Assembly (NCBI GenBank): GCA_016758965.1
Contig: JAEPRB010000047.1
Location: forward strand, 1 to 64,000
Length of the DNA stretch: 64,000 bases
Direction of reading: 5' to 3'
Origin: Circinella minor
Lineage: Eukaryota; Mucoromycota; Mucoromycetes; Mucorales; Lichtheimiaceae
Below the pieces are notes generated by a model. The model was not told where the DNA came from, did not search any database, and saw nothing but the letters and a program-made list of their open reading frames with translations. Positions 23,484 to 38,323 of the stretch are shown here, piece by piece. A program made the position numbers and the translations under genes. How positions within the stretch are numbered: position 1 is the first letter of the stretch; every line of letters starts with the position of its first letter.

Positions 23484-24754
23484 TTTGTCCATTGTGGACG
23501 ATAAATATCTTTTTTATACCAACATTCAACAAAAACAATAACACTCAATATATATTTTACTCAATCCATTCACCAACACTTTCTTCAACAACAACGAAAG
23601 TAACTTTTTTTAACATTATATCATATCTTCGAGTACAACAGATAAGACCAGTGTTTTATATCCTCCAAATATTATGATTATACCTTCTTTGATGCAAACA
23701 AAAGTCAACGAGTGTAGTTTTATTTCATATTGCTAACGTGAAAATGACAACAGCGCCAAAACACCAATTGTATAATTTTCTCGATATTGTTGTGATTATT
23801 GAGATAAATGCGAATAGTACGTAAAATAGGAAAATAGGATCAAAGTAAAATATAGTTGAGAATCTGGTTATTCCTGAAATAAAATAACTACTCTTTTATA
23901 TCTTTTCTAAATCATGTTACTATCTTATTTTATCCGATCATGGCTAAACTATGCTTTATACGAATGGACGAGAGGACCTATTATATTTGTTCTATTATAA
24001 ATATTAATTCTAGATTATTCTCTGAAATCGTTTATGACAGTTGTTACTAATCTCATTCTTTCTTTGCTGTTCCTTTTTTATCCGGATTAATAATAAGAAC
24101 GAATCAAAATAAATAATAGAGTTTAATTGATTATATTTTTTATCTTTGACGGAATGATGTTTGACCAATTATTCATGAATGTATGGAATATATGTGTTAT
24201 TATGGTGGTTTACCACAATTATATCTTCTCCAGTGATAACCAAGGTTAAAGAAAATGTCGTCATGATCTGAGAGTATACAATACAATTTGTAACTATATC
24301 CTTTATTTTATTTATTAAGAGAAAACAGGAGTACTTCGGTGCGTGGGAAAGTAATTTATTACAAGAAATTGTGTTCATACAAATTGCTAAAAGTTTGAAT
24401 TCAACTATTGCTGCTCTTCTTGATATCATCCAAACCTTGTCGGCCAAGTTGACAAGTACAGCTAATACGTAAATGCAATCGAGACAGCTCTTATACTATA
24501 ATATATCTAAAAAATCTCATTAATATAAGACATACATAATACTGATAAAGAGTCACCAGAAACATTCATAAGTATTAATTTCAATAGTAGCAAAGGAAAG
24601 TAAATGAGTCATCACTTTGATTTATTATTGCAAGTATCAAACACCAGACAGCAGCACGGTTGCCTGGTTTTTAAATATTTGGTCGTCATGGTTAATCTCA
24701 TGAGTATTTTTTTGTTGTAGTTGTTTCTTTGTGTTGAAATGAATACAAGTCTGT
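23484..24754. other. Intergenic, no convincing gene
   Basis: AT-rich. A 92-codon open frame on the minus strand (24447-24169) has no recognisable motif and I do not count it as a gene. Nothing else stands out. Confidence 0.45.
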
Positions 24755-25715
24755 CTACGCAGTCAGATACCCAACCAAGAATAAAGGAAAGATGACAGCG
24801 AAAATATAAACAGATGGTACCAACATATAATTCGCAAAACCAGGAGAATCTCCACTGTCACGAAAAATAATGTCAAAGTAGTAGGATACCATGTAATGGC
24901 TAAGAAAAATATCAGAAACTGTAACCGTCATGAGCCAAATATGTGGTGCACTGGCCATGACATTATTAAATTCATTATACTATATAACCATTTTACATCT
25001 TATAAATAGTAGTACGTACGTAGCATGGATTTTTAAATAAATTTTTAAATTCTTTTTTAGATAGCCAACATAAATAACATGATAAAAAACATTAATAAAG
25101 AATTACATCTTCCAATCCCTCAAATTAATAAAGGGTGCTGAATTTTTGACTTTGATAAACCTGATGTAGGCTAAGTTCTCGTTATTCTGGCATGATCCAT
25201 TTTGTATTACGACTTGGAAAGTTGAGACCAAAGGAATAGCCAGAAAATCCAACTACTAGAAACAACCATTCCTACCTACTGATATTGAAAAAGCCATGCG
25301 CTGTATCACAGTATTAAATTTTGAAATTATTTCACTACTCACGTAAGAACACCAGTTATATTATAACCCAACTCGCAAAACATGGTTCGTTTAGCTAACT
25401 CTTGGTTGGTATACCAGCAACCAAATAAAAAAGCATTATTTCTAAATACAATGGCTGTAGTAGTATAGTTTGTTAAACGTAGTGCTTGTGTGTATTCAGA
25501 TCCATTTCTCCATCAACCATAGTATAATAGACTACAAACTCTAAAGAATAGCTGCAATGTTACAGCTTCTCATAATCTTGAACTAGTGGTAGTACGTATC
25601 CAAGACCTTTAAGAATTCCATACGACAACGACATATGGTAACACTAAGTAAGGTGAAAGTTTGATAATACCCATGTTACATACCCGATATTTGTAGCCGT
25701 ATTAAATGCAAATAA
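24755..25715 (-). pseudogene. Dead MFS transporter (allantoate/vitamin permease type)
   Basis: Remains of a major facilitator superfamily anion:cation symporter (Dal5-like family). Read from right to left they are FAFNTATNIG (start-like block near 25710), then a piece with FGCWYTNQELAKRTMF, then LNFPSRNTKWIMPE-stop-RELAYIR, which matches the family block of the type LPDFP...KW..PEERELA. The last piece (24958-24755) has two to three membrane segments (ASAPHIWLMTV, FANYMLVPSVYIFAVIF) and ends in a stop at GYLTA. An in-frame TAA (25182-25184) replaces a Glu or Gln codon inside the conserved block, and intermediate membrane segments do not join cleanly. This supports a pseudogene rather than a working permease; the intact parent would move an organic anion or vitamin across the plasma membrane. 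Confidence 0.6.
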
Positions 25716-25892
25716 AGTAAATTATTACAAAATCAATAGTAACGAACTGAAGATAAGAAAGAATACTGATAAAGTATTACCAATAAAAGAATGTGGTTTT
25801 AATTTCATCGCTTGGTGAATGAAATTTATTATGCGCTCCCCTCTTCTTCCTTTCTATTCTGCAAAAATATCAATACTACAAACTCTTTAATC

Positions 25893-26422
25893 ATGGCCAC
25901 AAAAGATGGAACACTTGGTTTTGGTGACTTGGTAAAAAGAATTCGAAATGAAGGAGACAATGAGAATACATGCAATAATTCTTTTCCCAATGTCGATGCA
26001 TTTATAAATGAAGAAAATATTCAACTTTCACCCGAAATTCGTGGTACGTTATATAATTACATTATTATGCAACAATTATAAATAACTTCATGTGTGTATG
26101 CATCTTGAATAATATATAAAATAACTAATAGTAATAATAATATGTAATAAAAAACAAAATAATAGATGTTTGGCCAATAGCACCTACTATTGATAATGTC
26201 AAATTAGAAAATGTCAAAAGTATTTTTGAAAAAAATGATGACGTGAATAATGATGAGAAGAATATGGAAGAAGGACTGAAAACAGTTCAAATATTTTTAA
26301 ATGAAACCAAGCAAATTCCGGATATGTTAGAACGAGCAAAGGAATCACTAAGCTCAATAGAAGGAACGCAACAAAAAATATCTCAACTTGTTGCTAGTGT
26401 CGAGAATGGAATGCCAAAATAA
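25893..26422 (+). CDS. Small acidic coiled-coil protein, unknown (135 aa)
   Basis: Two exons (25893-26043, 26166-26422) with canonical splice sites close in phase. The protein starts MATKDGTLGFGDLVKRI, has an N/E-rich middle, a short conserved-looking block DVWPIAPTIDNVKLENV right after the intron, and a predicted helical/coiled-coil C-terminal half (ETKQIPDMLERAKESLSS..QQKISQLVASVE). I do not recognise the family; size and coiled coil resemble small subunits of tethering, BLOC-type or kinetochore complexes, but this is only a guess. The start is the Met at 25893 because the 27 in-frame codons before it look like leader. DED1 follows 342 bases downstream on the same strand. Confidence 0.7.
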
Positions 26423-26764
26423 GAATAATCTATTATAAATATATCCCCCATTTTGTCTATGTAGACATTGTAAATAATAATAATACTATTAGTCTCTTCT
26501 CACTAAGTGACTTGAAGTAAGGACACCCCACTCAAGTGAAAAAATCATGCATTGACTGATACATTATAAATTTGTGTGAACTAAACTAAAGTGATCATTT
26601 GATCAACATAAACATGCAAAATATCACTACCTTTTTTTCCCATTATGAGTGAGATTACAATCACTCACTCAGTCACCCAGTCATCCAACTTCTCTTTTCC
26701 TCTTCTTCTTTCGTTTCTCTTTTAATAATATTAAACTTCCTTGACACTTTTCTTTCATTTGTAA
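26423..26764. promoter_or_regulatory. Spacer and DED1 promoter region
   Basis: Between the small coiled-coil gene and DED1. It carries a T/C-rich tract (about 26690-26760) directly before the DED1 start, a common leader type in fungi. A 10-bp GGACACCCCA at 26521 matches the core of the MITE terminus at 20772-21218. Confidence 0.4.
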
Positions 26765-29685
<2,921 letters not shown>

Positions 29686-31842
29686 GTAATTTACCTACAC
29701 TATTCACAATCCTTTCATACTATAATATATCATCCCCTTTGACATAATAATATATATAAGACCAAAAAAAAAACCATTTAATCATTTTTTACATATATTC
29801 AGTATATTTTACTTCCCTTTTGATATTATTATCCATACTATGTAAGCTATGTAACAACCCAATGATATATTCTTTTTCACATTTACGTAAATAATCCACA
29901 TATACTGCAAGTCCCTTGACATTTTTTTATGTTATTATAATTGTTGTACGGATTAATGAATAACTATGGGCAAAGATCACATGTATGCGAATTACTTGTG
30001 TATTTTTTTTCCGTTGTACACTGAAAAATGGACTGTAGAAACTACATAGTATGCTTCTTTTTCGTATGTACAATGATAGCATGAATCCATAGAATGTTGT
30101 ACAGTTCTCATCAAAATCCATTCGGGCTGATATGTTAAAAAGATTATTTGACGAAACGAAAAGCAGTAGTATATAAAGTTTATTTTTATAATGTTAACGT
30201 CATGAGGTGAATTCATATACCGAAAGATAAAAAGATGCTTATTCTTATTTTGTTGGTTAAAATATTCTTTTGCCGTTTTATTTCAAGAAGGAAAGAAGAA
30301 ATAGGATATATTTCTTCAGAAGGTCTAATAATCACTAGGGGTGAGGTGAGGTCATATCCTCGGATTAGAACTATCAAACTGATGGAAACGGAGGAATCAA
30401 AAAATATTTATTCTTTATAATTTACAAAAGAACCCCATTTTTTGCACAAATGGGTTGTCAGATACTAAAAATCGCACCATCCATCCTCCCCCCCCTCGAC
30501 TATATTTACTTCTATTCCCCTGTGCTCGATCATGCCATTGATTTTGTCTTACTACCCTGTACTACAAGTGTACCTTTGCATAAATAATATTTTCTGACAT
30601 ATAATGAAGTTAAAAAAACAGATATTTTGTTTTAATTTGGATGATTTTTAATTTTGTTTTAGCAGTAGGATGATTATGAATTAAGTTGTTCTGCTTATTA
30701 AAATAAACGTATCGTATTATATATGGAGTAATTATAACAGAAATTATAAACTAATACGTTCGTTTGTCCAAGAAAAGCTAATATGTAATACTTGTAGTAA
30801 AAACAAAACATAGGATACCCTCGATAACTACGTATTAAGAAAAGAAAAAAGTATGTAAATTTTTATATAAGCTATTTCAAATCACATTCAGAATTGTAAC
30901 AGTATATATAGTGTACTTCCATGAACCAGAAGAATACATCTTTAGATGAATAGAATTATAGTAAAAAGTATCATATGTCACCGTCAAAAAAAGATAGCCG
31001 ATACTAGTAACAATAATTGTAGATTATTTATATACGTACTGTATTGAAAGCTATTAGAAAAGTATAAATACATGTTTTAATATTTTAAGATCTGCAATAT
31101 GATAAGTTTAGACATAGAAGACAACATAAAAATAATAAGGCAGGATCAATGACATGACTAAGGATAGTGGAGTAAAATTAAGCACAGCCATAGGGGGGTG
31201 ACACGATCACAGAATGGCGCGACTTATTTTAGTTGCTGTCATTTACACTAAGGAAACGCGGAGGTATGGAGAAGAGACTAGAATAATGACAATGTTGTCA
31301 AGAATTTTTGGAAAGACGACAATAAGCACGACATCTTCAATTTTAGAAATCGCTTTCTTCATATCTTCTGGTTTTTCAATATTAATAACGCGTGAGAACT
31401 TTTTGAATGTCCCAACGTCAACAATGGTGGAGAACGCTTCACTAGATTCCACCAAGTCTCGTTTATTTACCAGCCATCTTAATTGTATTTTTACTACGTA
31501 AAGTCTGTCAACATAAAAACACATAATTGTACGCCAGACACGTCAAATAGAAACACAACGTTTACCTCATCTTGTAGAATACTGTCTAAAAAATTGCCCA
31601 TTATAAACTCATCACCATCTTCACTTGTTAAAGACAAAGATGCGATACCATTTTAAATACTTTGAGAGAGTTTAATTGATAGAGACAAGAGAGCAGGAAC
31701 CTTCTTCAAGCACCAGGTTTGTTTCTTGTATAACAGGATGTCTGGCTACCACTCTTAATAGCCTGCATCGTGTATTACTCAATTCCCCAAATGTAAGCAG
31801 GAAAGCCTTATCTTATCTCAAAGCATTCGAAGAGCCCGCATA

Positions 31843-31920
31843 ATGGGCCATGTCGCCCAATGGTTACGCCATACAGCCACTTTGATGGCGTCTACACCCG
31901 GAACGAATGAAGTCGCATGC
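31843..31920 (+). other. tRNA-like relic (possible tRNA-derived repeat)
   Basis: The stretch GGGCCATGTCGCCCAATGGT resembles the 5' half and A box of a eukaryotic tRNA-Arg type gene. Translated, it gives the HVAQWLR...STPG pattern that such tRNA sequences typically produce. The T-arm and 3' acceptor do not pair properly, so it is not a working tRNA. It may be a tRNA pseudogene, the head of a SINE, or chance. Confidence 0.25.
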
Positions 31921-32772
31921 AGCACAACTTTCGTTAGCAACGCTTCCATTTTCACATATATTAAAAAGTATCCACCAAATATGACTGCTAAGTTCGGATT
32001 TCAATCTTTTATTTTTTGCACATTATCAATCCTACAAAGTACGTAGGACATTGCTCGTCTCGTTTTCGTTGGGTTTTTAATCGTTGTCAAAAGTCTATAG
32101 ATGTATTGAACATAACGCTTTTGACATCAAAATTAGCTTAATATTTTGTTCTGAGAAGTGAGGGAAAAAAGTAAACAACTATTTGAGCATATACGTATGT
32201 ATTTATTTATAAAATTTCTTATCTTCAATAATAGATTGTTAATAACAATCTACCAACTCCTTCTAAGTCTGTTGGGGAAGTGATACCTATTATTTTGTTG
32301 CTTTAAAATGGTAGTATCTTTTCTTGGTCTTTTTTGTACAATGTATTGTCATCGCATTACCATACCATACAATTGCAGACGTTTCAAACAAAGATAATAT
32401 AATTGTTCCATGTATAAATACTTGAACGTCTGACAATCGCACCCAGAGTAATATTTTTTGAAGCAGTGAATCGCTTGTCTCCAGATGTAAAAAGGCCCGC
32501 TTGAATATCTCACGTTCTCACCGCCATATTGACCTTATCAAGTTTTTGTTCGTTAGTTGTAATTATACCTTTATACATGGAACAATACTTCTCATATGAT
32601 TTAGATTCTGATTTTGTTCTACGTATATAATTGATATGATATGTTTAAAGATTAGATGTACTGTAAGTATGGATGGTCGTACACGTATGTTGAGTAATAG
32701 ATTATTCTTACCGAATTGCATTATATTATTTGGTCTAAAAAGCACAGAATCAAATACTGGACTATAAATAAA

Positions 32773-32912
32773 CACTGAAAAAAAAAAACGAGGTGTCAAC
32801 AGGACCTTAGCATATTGAAGATATTACTATTAATACCCGAAAAATCGACAGGATATCAATAGGATCTCAACAGGATATCACAATTGTAATACCCTGTTTT
32901 TCTTTTACAGTG
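32773..32912. mobile_element. Small MITE-like element, imperfect inverted ends
   Basis: The left end CACTGAAAAAAAAAAACGAGG (with one A omitted from the run CACTG + A-rich + CGAGG) is mirrored by the right end, whose complement reads CACTGTAAAAGAAAAACAGG. The unit is about 140 bp and non-coding. Inside are near-repeats of (A)CAGGATATCA and TAGGATCTCA. No clear target-site duplication is visible. The A-rich arms weaken the case because part of the match is low complexity. Confidence 0.4.
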
Positions 32913-33691
32913 AAGCACAATTGATTATTATTACTCTCACTATTAGTTAAAATGTGTTACTGGGCTAATTCAATGGAAATTCACAACCATGTATGCAACG
33001 ACTAATGATAAGTTTCTATTCATTATACAAGTATTTTTATCGTTCTTCTTTCGCCATACCCAGAAACATACAAATCCATTGCGTATATTCAACGGTATTT
33101 AAATTAGGTTCAGCTGTCATCTTAACCCTCATTCTTAAAGATACGTACGTATGTAGTAAGTGTCTAAATTGAGGTTATGATAATAAGGTTATATCTATAT
33201 ACACAATTCACGTGTATGGTTCTTTTTTTTATGTACTTATTCGTATCAATAAACGTGCTGTCACTTTCCACTATTATTTCCCAAATATGAACCAGTAGGT
33301 TCAGCTGTTGATGCTGATGAGCGATCCTACGTAAAAGTGATACGCTAAGTCGTTATTGATTGTTTTTTTTCCAAATCTGTGATTATGGTTTTTAATTGCT
33401 TTGCTTGCAGTAGTTGTGATTTTTTTACACTACATTTGGGGGACCCTAAAATGTAATTACAGATTAAGTTTATACATATACTTTATTTTGTAACTCTTTT
33501 ATTATAATTTTTGTTTTTCAAATGCCTTTCAATAACAAAAGAAAATGAAGAAGAGGGGCATAGCAAAATGAGATAAAGTAATAACGAGAGAGGGAGATGA
33601 AGAGAATGTGTGTGGGAGAGATTTTTGGATGATAGATACAGTTAATTGTTTTAATTTTTATTTTCTTTCCAAGTATACAGGTAGTTTTATT

Positions 33692-35623
33692 TTAATTTGC
33701 TTCGGCTTCCAATACAGTACCACGCTTGATCTTACCCCAACCAATAAGACTATTGTAATAAATTAAATGAAGTAATTAGATTATCACATTTACATATATG
33801 TAAAGATCAGCATATATAAACAAATAATAAGAATTATAATAATGACTTACCGCCAATGTCTTTCAATCTTTCTGGATAAAGCAACCTTATCACCAACTTC
33901 AGTACATGTTGGGCCAGTCAATACAATCTTAGCGAGATCAGCCTTTACACCGACAACACGACCACCTGTAGAAACGGAACCAATGTTTACCAACAACAGT
34001 TCACCCTTTGTCAATTTTGCGACCTTGGCTTGCTTCTTATCATCAGTCTTTACACCCAATAATCGACGCAACAAGAAATAAGAAATTTCTAATTCAGTGT
34101 AGATAGAAGGAAGTGTACCAGGATAACCAAGGACTTGACCGACAAGACGATCACCACGACAAAGAGTAGGATCCATTTGAGTACCGACACCTAAACAAGA
34201 ATTAACAAATTTGAGAGTGGATAAGTTAATTAATGACAAGTCTCTTACACACTTCTTCGTAATACGTGCTCTTCCACCGTTTGTATATAAATATTCCATT
34301 TTACTCTGTATACATATATATAGCTATAAAATATTTACCAATCAAACCACCAGGAACAGCGAAATCCAATTTGTTGGTTTCAGCGGCCAATGTAAGAATC
34401 TTTGAAAGAATAGGTCTTGCACGGATCTTGCCTTCTTGATCCTTGATAATGACACCAGGACGAACTTCAATTTCATCACCAACCTTCAATACACCCTTCA
34501 AAATAGAGCCACCAGCAACACCACCTTGCAATTGAGTAACATCAGCACCGGGCTTGTTAATATCGAAAGAACGAATGACGATAAGTCGAGGGTCAGCAGT
34601 GAAATCACGAACGGGAACGGGGATCTTCTTTGTAATATATTCGTTAATAGCGTCAATGTTGTATTTCAATTGAGCGGAAATGGGAATGATAGGTGCACCA
34701 TCAGCAACGGTACCTATTATTCATTATAATATACATTAGACACCTCGATTCTTTATTCTATACTTAATCCTCATTCTTTTTTTGATAAAAAAACCACAAT
34801 GGAATGCTATTCTTACCGTTTACGAATTTGACAATATCAGCATGTTGATCCTGTGCAGCCTTTTCCTTTACAAGATCAACCTTGTTTTGAAGGATGATAA
34901 CATGTTTCAATTTCATGATTTCAATAGCTGCCAAATGTTCAGAAGTTTGAGGTTGTGGACAAGATTCGTTACCGGCGATCAAGAGCAACGCAGCGTCCAT
35001 GACTGCGGCACCGGACAACATAGTTGTCATAAGAATGTCGTGACCTGGACAATCGACAAAAGAAACGTGTCGAACCAATTCCATTTTACCACCACATCCT
35101 GGACGTTCACAAGGTGGGTTATCTTCCTTTGATGAACCATATGATCGATAACATCCTGGGCGAGGACATTCGGGATTGCTACATTTGTAGATCTTTGCAT
35201 TTGCATAACCTAACTTGATGGTAATATTTCTTTCCATTTCATTTTTGAAACGAACGGTCTATAATATACAACGCGTGCATTTTTTTGGAGGTTGGTCAGT
35301 TAGTTTTACTTATTTTTATATATTTTGTTGAGTTGCTATGAGTTTTTTAGTGTCATTTATTACCTGGACACCAGAAATTGCCTTGACAACTGTGGATTTA
35401 CCGTGAGCTACGTGACCAATGGTACCTAATGAAACGAAAAAAAAATATACAGCATGAGATTGATAGGGTTTGTATATATACATGTATTGTAGTTAATCGT
35501 TTTTTTTAGATTAATTTTTTTACCGATATTAATTGTAGCTTGTTTTGAAATAACTTCTGGTGATAACGCAGTAAGTTTTGTAACGTCAACTTCGACGGAT
35601 TTGGTTTCGTCAGTAACAGACAT
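33692..35623 (-). CDS. GCD11: Translation initiation factor eIF2 gamma subunit
   Basis: GTP-binding core subunit of eIF2, which delivers initiator Met-tRNA to the 40S ribosome. Six exons (35623-35524, 35425-35364, 35258-34817, 34713-34339, 34190-33851, 33749-33692) close in phase to 458 aa. The P-loop GHVAHGKST is in exon 2, followed by the zinc-knuckle insert with [11 protein letters not shown] and CERPGCGG. Further motifs are G3 VDCPGHD and G4 NKVD. Domains II and III contain the typical PVRDF, GGSILKG and [21 protein letters not shown] blocks. It ends [18 protein letters not shown]. It is close to full family length. All introns are GT-AG. Confidence 0.96.
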
Positions 35624-36787
35624 TATGATGAACGATTATTTTTTGACCTATTATTTTAGTCATAAGCCGCATATGTCAGTTATTTTAAAAATAAATATTT
35701 TTTTTTTTCGTGGCGTAATATAAAATATTCGTATAGATGTCATTTTTGTAATTTGTTATAATATCGACTTCCAATAATTCCACTAAATTATATTATGAAT
35801 CGAACTGCTGTTAGATTCATTTTTATGCTTACTTTAATAAAAAAAAGAATCGAGAAGGTTATAAAGCGAAAAAAAATGTTCTGCCTGTATTTAGTTATTA
35901 TGGTCTTCAATTCGTACGTTTCGCAGCAGCAAAATCAAAAAAATTATTGGAATCCGCAACAAATTGAAGTGACGTCTTTTTTTTTGATGGGCCGTTGATG
36001 TGAGAGTGTTATATCTGCTGTGTATTGTCCTTCTTTCTCTCATTATGCCTAGTCCTCCAAAGGGACCAAATTCCCTATAATTTCTGCTTATGTCCACATA
36101 TATTTCTTTTCTGCTGTAAAATATTTTTCTGGTGACAAATATTGACTCATTAATTTTGGAAAAAAAAAGATACATTACACAGGTGGTGACAATATTTTAT
36201 GTATACATATGTGTGATGTGATGTGTTATTTGTGTGAAACCAGATGCTCCTTCTTTTTCTCACTCAAGAAACAGATCAAGGTCAAGAAGATACGTATTAG
36301 TTCTATAAAATTTAAATTGTAAGAAATAAAAACAGTTCATGTACAACGCACAGGGTGGATCACCATGTGGATGAAAAAGTCCAAAAGATTATATGAAAAA
36401 AAGGGGTAAGATATCAAAATTTTTATTTTATTTTGTAAAATGAAAAATAGGGGTAAGTGTAGTGTGTGTGTATGTGTATATGTATGTAATGTAATGTTTA
36501 CCACTTTATAAAATATACATATAGAAATTGTGTGAATTGAAGAAAAGAGAAAAAATAATAATATGTACGATATATTGAAAAAAAGAAGGGGGGATTGAAA
36601 AAAAATATGTAAAAAGAAACAAAAAGGATATGTATAATTTATATGAATGAAAAGGACCGTGTAAGTGGATGTATTCATGAACAGAAAAAGTTTTTAAAAA
36701 AAGGCCACAGTTTATATCTCTTTAGCACCAGGCAAAAGAAAATATACAAGAAAAATAGAAAGTTTATAAAATGGGTTTTTATGAAAA
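35624..36787. other. Intergenic between eIF2-gamma and the homeobox gene
   Basis: Contains the eIF2-gamma promoter at its left end and the 3' flank of the homeobox gene at its right end (both on the minus strand). A 67-codon plus-strand frame at 35795 and a hydrophobic minus-strand frame at 36678 have no supporting motif and are left out. A TG-rich patch lies near 36460. Confidence 0.5.
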
Positions 36788-38323
36788 TCACAAGAAATTG
36801 ACATCCAAACTGGAAGGAGCAAAAGATTGAGCTTGATGAGGTTGAAGCCATGAGTTATCCCAAGTTTGTTGTTGTAACCAAGCATTTTGATCCATTGCTT
36901 TGCTATTTGCTGTTTGAAGATAGGAGGAAGGTTGTTGCGTCTCCTGAATCATCCAATTATTACCAGCAGAAGGAGCATTATGGGTGGCGGTATATGCAGC
37001 GACACCAGCTGCAGAAGTTGTTACTGTCATCGCAGGCTCAGGAGTAGCAGAAGGTGATAATGTAAAATCGCGACATAAATCAAGTGCTGGTACATCCATG
37101 GTAGTCATTGAACATTTTGATAACATGTCAGGAGCTTGATTAATTAGTTGTAGAAGAGCTTGACGAAGCATATCATGGTTGCCCTGCAACACATGAACAC
37201 CTTGATAAGTAGCTTGCTTATTTTCTGAAAAATCACCACAACGAATCCAATCTTGGTCGATACCAGCTCGCCACATAGAAAATGTTAAATCACCAGGGTG
37301 ATGTAAATGAACTTGAATATGATCAGCCACAGTCATATCTTCTTGTACTTCGGAGGTCAGTACTAATTGTTGTACAGCTGAGAAATCAATTTGGATACGG
37401 AACTGATGTCCGTCATCTTGAATTTGCCAGATCAACTGGCGCTGTTGTGCGTAACACACGAGGTCCCATTGTTGATCGTTTAAACCTGCAAATCTTGCCC
37501 AACTACCAACACGTAAAGCAGCTACTGGAAATGTAGTGGTAGTAGCATTATTCGGACCTATTCATATAATATGGTTATAATAATGATAATTAGATTTTAT
37601 TTTCTTTTGATGCAACTTAATAAGAAAGGAATAGGAGAGAAGAAATACATATAAAATAAATAAAATAAAAAGCGCGGAGTTGGTTTCTCCCTATTTACCT
37701 TGTTTAGGTATCATCCGATCCGTACCTTCCGACATGGCACGAGAAATCGTATCATCTTGTTGCTCTAAGTGACCCATCGTTTCAGGCTTTGAATAAGAAC
37801 GGGGGCGTTTTTGTTGATGTTGTTGCCATGCTTGCATATTGTTTTCCAGCATTCCATGATTATTTGTTTGTTGTTGATTTTGTTGTTGCTGTTGTTGCAT
37901 TTCTTCAAAACGTTCAGGAGTCATCATGGTACGAAAAGTAGCTTGATAGCGTTGAGGAGTATTATTGTTTCGAGGTGGTGGTTCAATCCAACCAGTTCTA
38001 ACATTGGGCATCAAAGAAGGTATTTTTCCGGAAGGACAATTAGATGTGGCTTCTAATTTGCGAGCTTTTGCACGACGATTTTGAAACCAAATTTGAATTG
38101 TGCGTTCGGTCACACCAAGTTCCCGGGCCAGCCGGCAACGAATTGAAGCATCTGGAAGTGGGTTTGTAACAAACGACTCCTGAAGAACAGCTACTTGGCT
38201 TGGTTTCAAATGAGTACGTTTTCGTGTTGGTACTGAAGGAGGTGCCATAACAGATGGTGGGAACATGGTTGGGCATGAAGGGACTGAGTTGGAATTGTTG
38301 CGATGTCTGTATTTGTTGATCAT
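36788..38323 (-). CDS. Homeodomain transcription factor (Phx1-like layout)
   Basis: DNA-binding regulator. Two exons (38323-37699, 37557-36788) give 464 aa. The homeodomain is near the N-terminus (about residues 35-95): RKRTHLKPSQVAVLQESF, then ERTIQIWFQNRRAKARK, with the helix-3 residues W, F, N and R intact. A Q-rich tract follows, then after the intron a folded-looking region starting FPVAALRVGSWARF and continuing to about residue 330, with a Q/T/S-rich tail. The homeobox plus a conserved C-terminal domain resembles fission-yeast Phx1 and similar fungal regulators, but I cannot name an ortholog. The start is the Met of MINKYRHR; the open frame extends upstream by 25 hydrophobic codons that look like leader. 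A long purine-rich (minus: pyrimidine-rich) leader lies above the start. Confidence 0.85.

Larger units (their letters stand above)
29686..33691. other. 4-kb intergenic region with repeat relics
   Basis: No intact gene. It holds a 140-bp MITE-like element (32773-32912) and a tRNA-like relic (31843-31920). A minus-strand open frame at 31524-31243 is preceded by a coding-looking fragment (GDEFIMGNFLDSILQDE, 31640-31565) that could be a decayed gene. C-runs and A/T runs are frequent. The right end is 3' flank of eIF2-gamma. Confidence 0.45.

Noticed and set aside
24169..24447. 92-codon minus-strand frame
   Set aside because: No conserved motif, no splice partners, and ordinary AT-rich composition.
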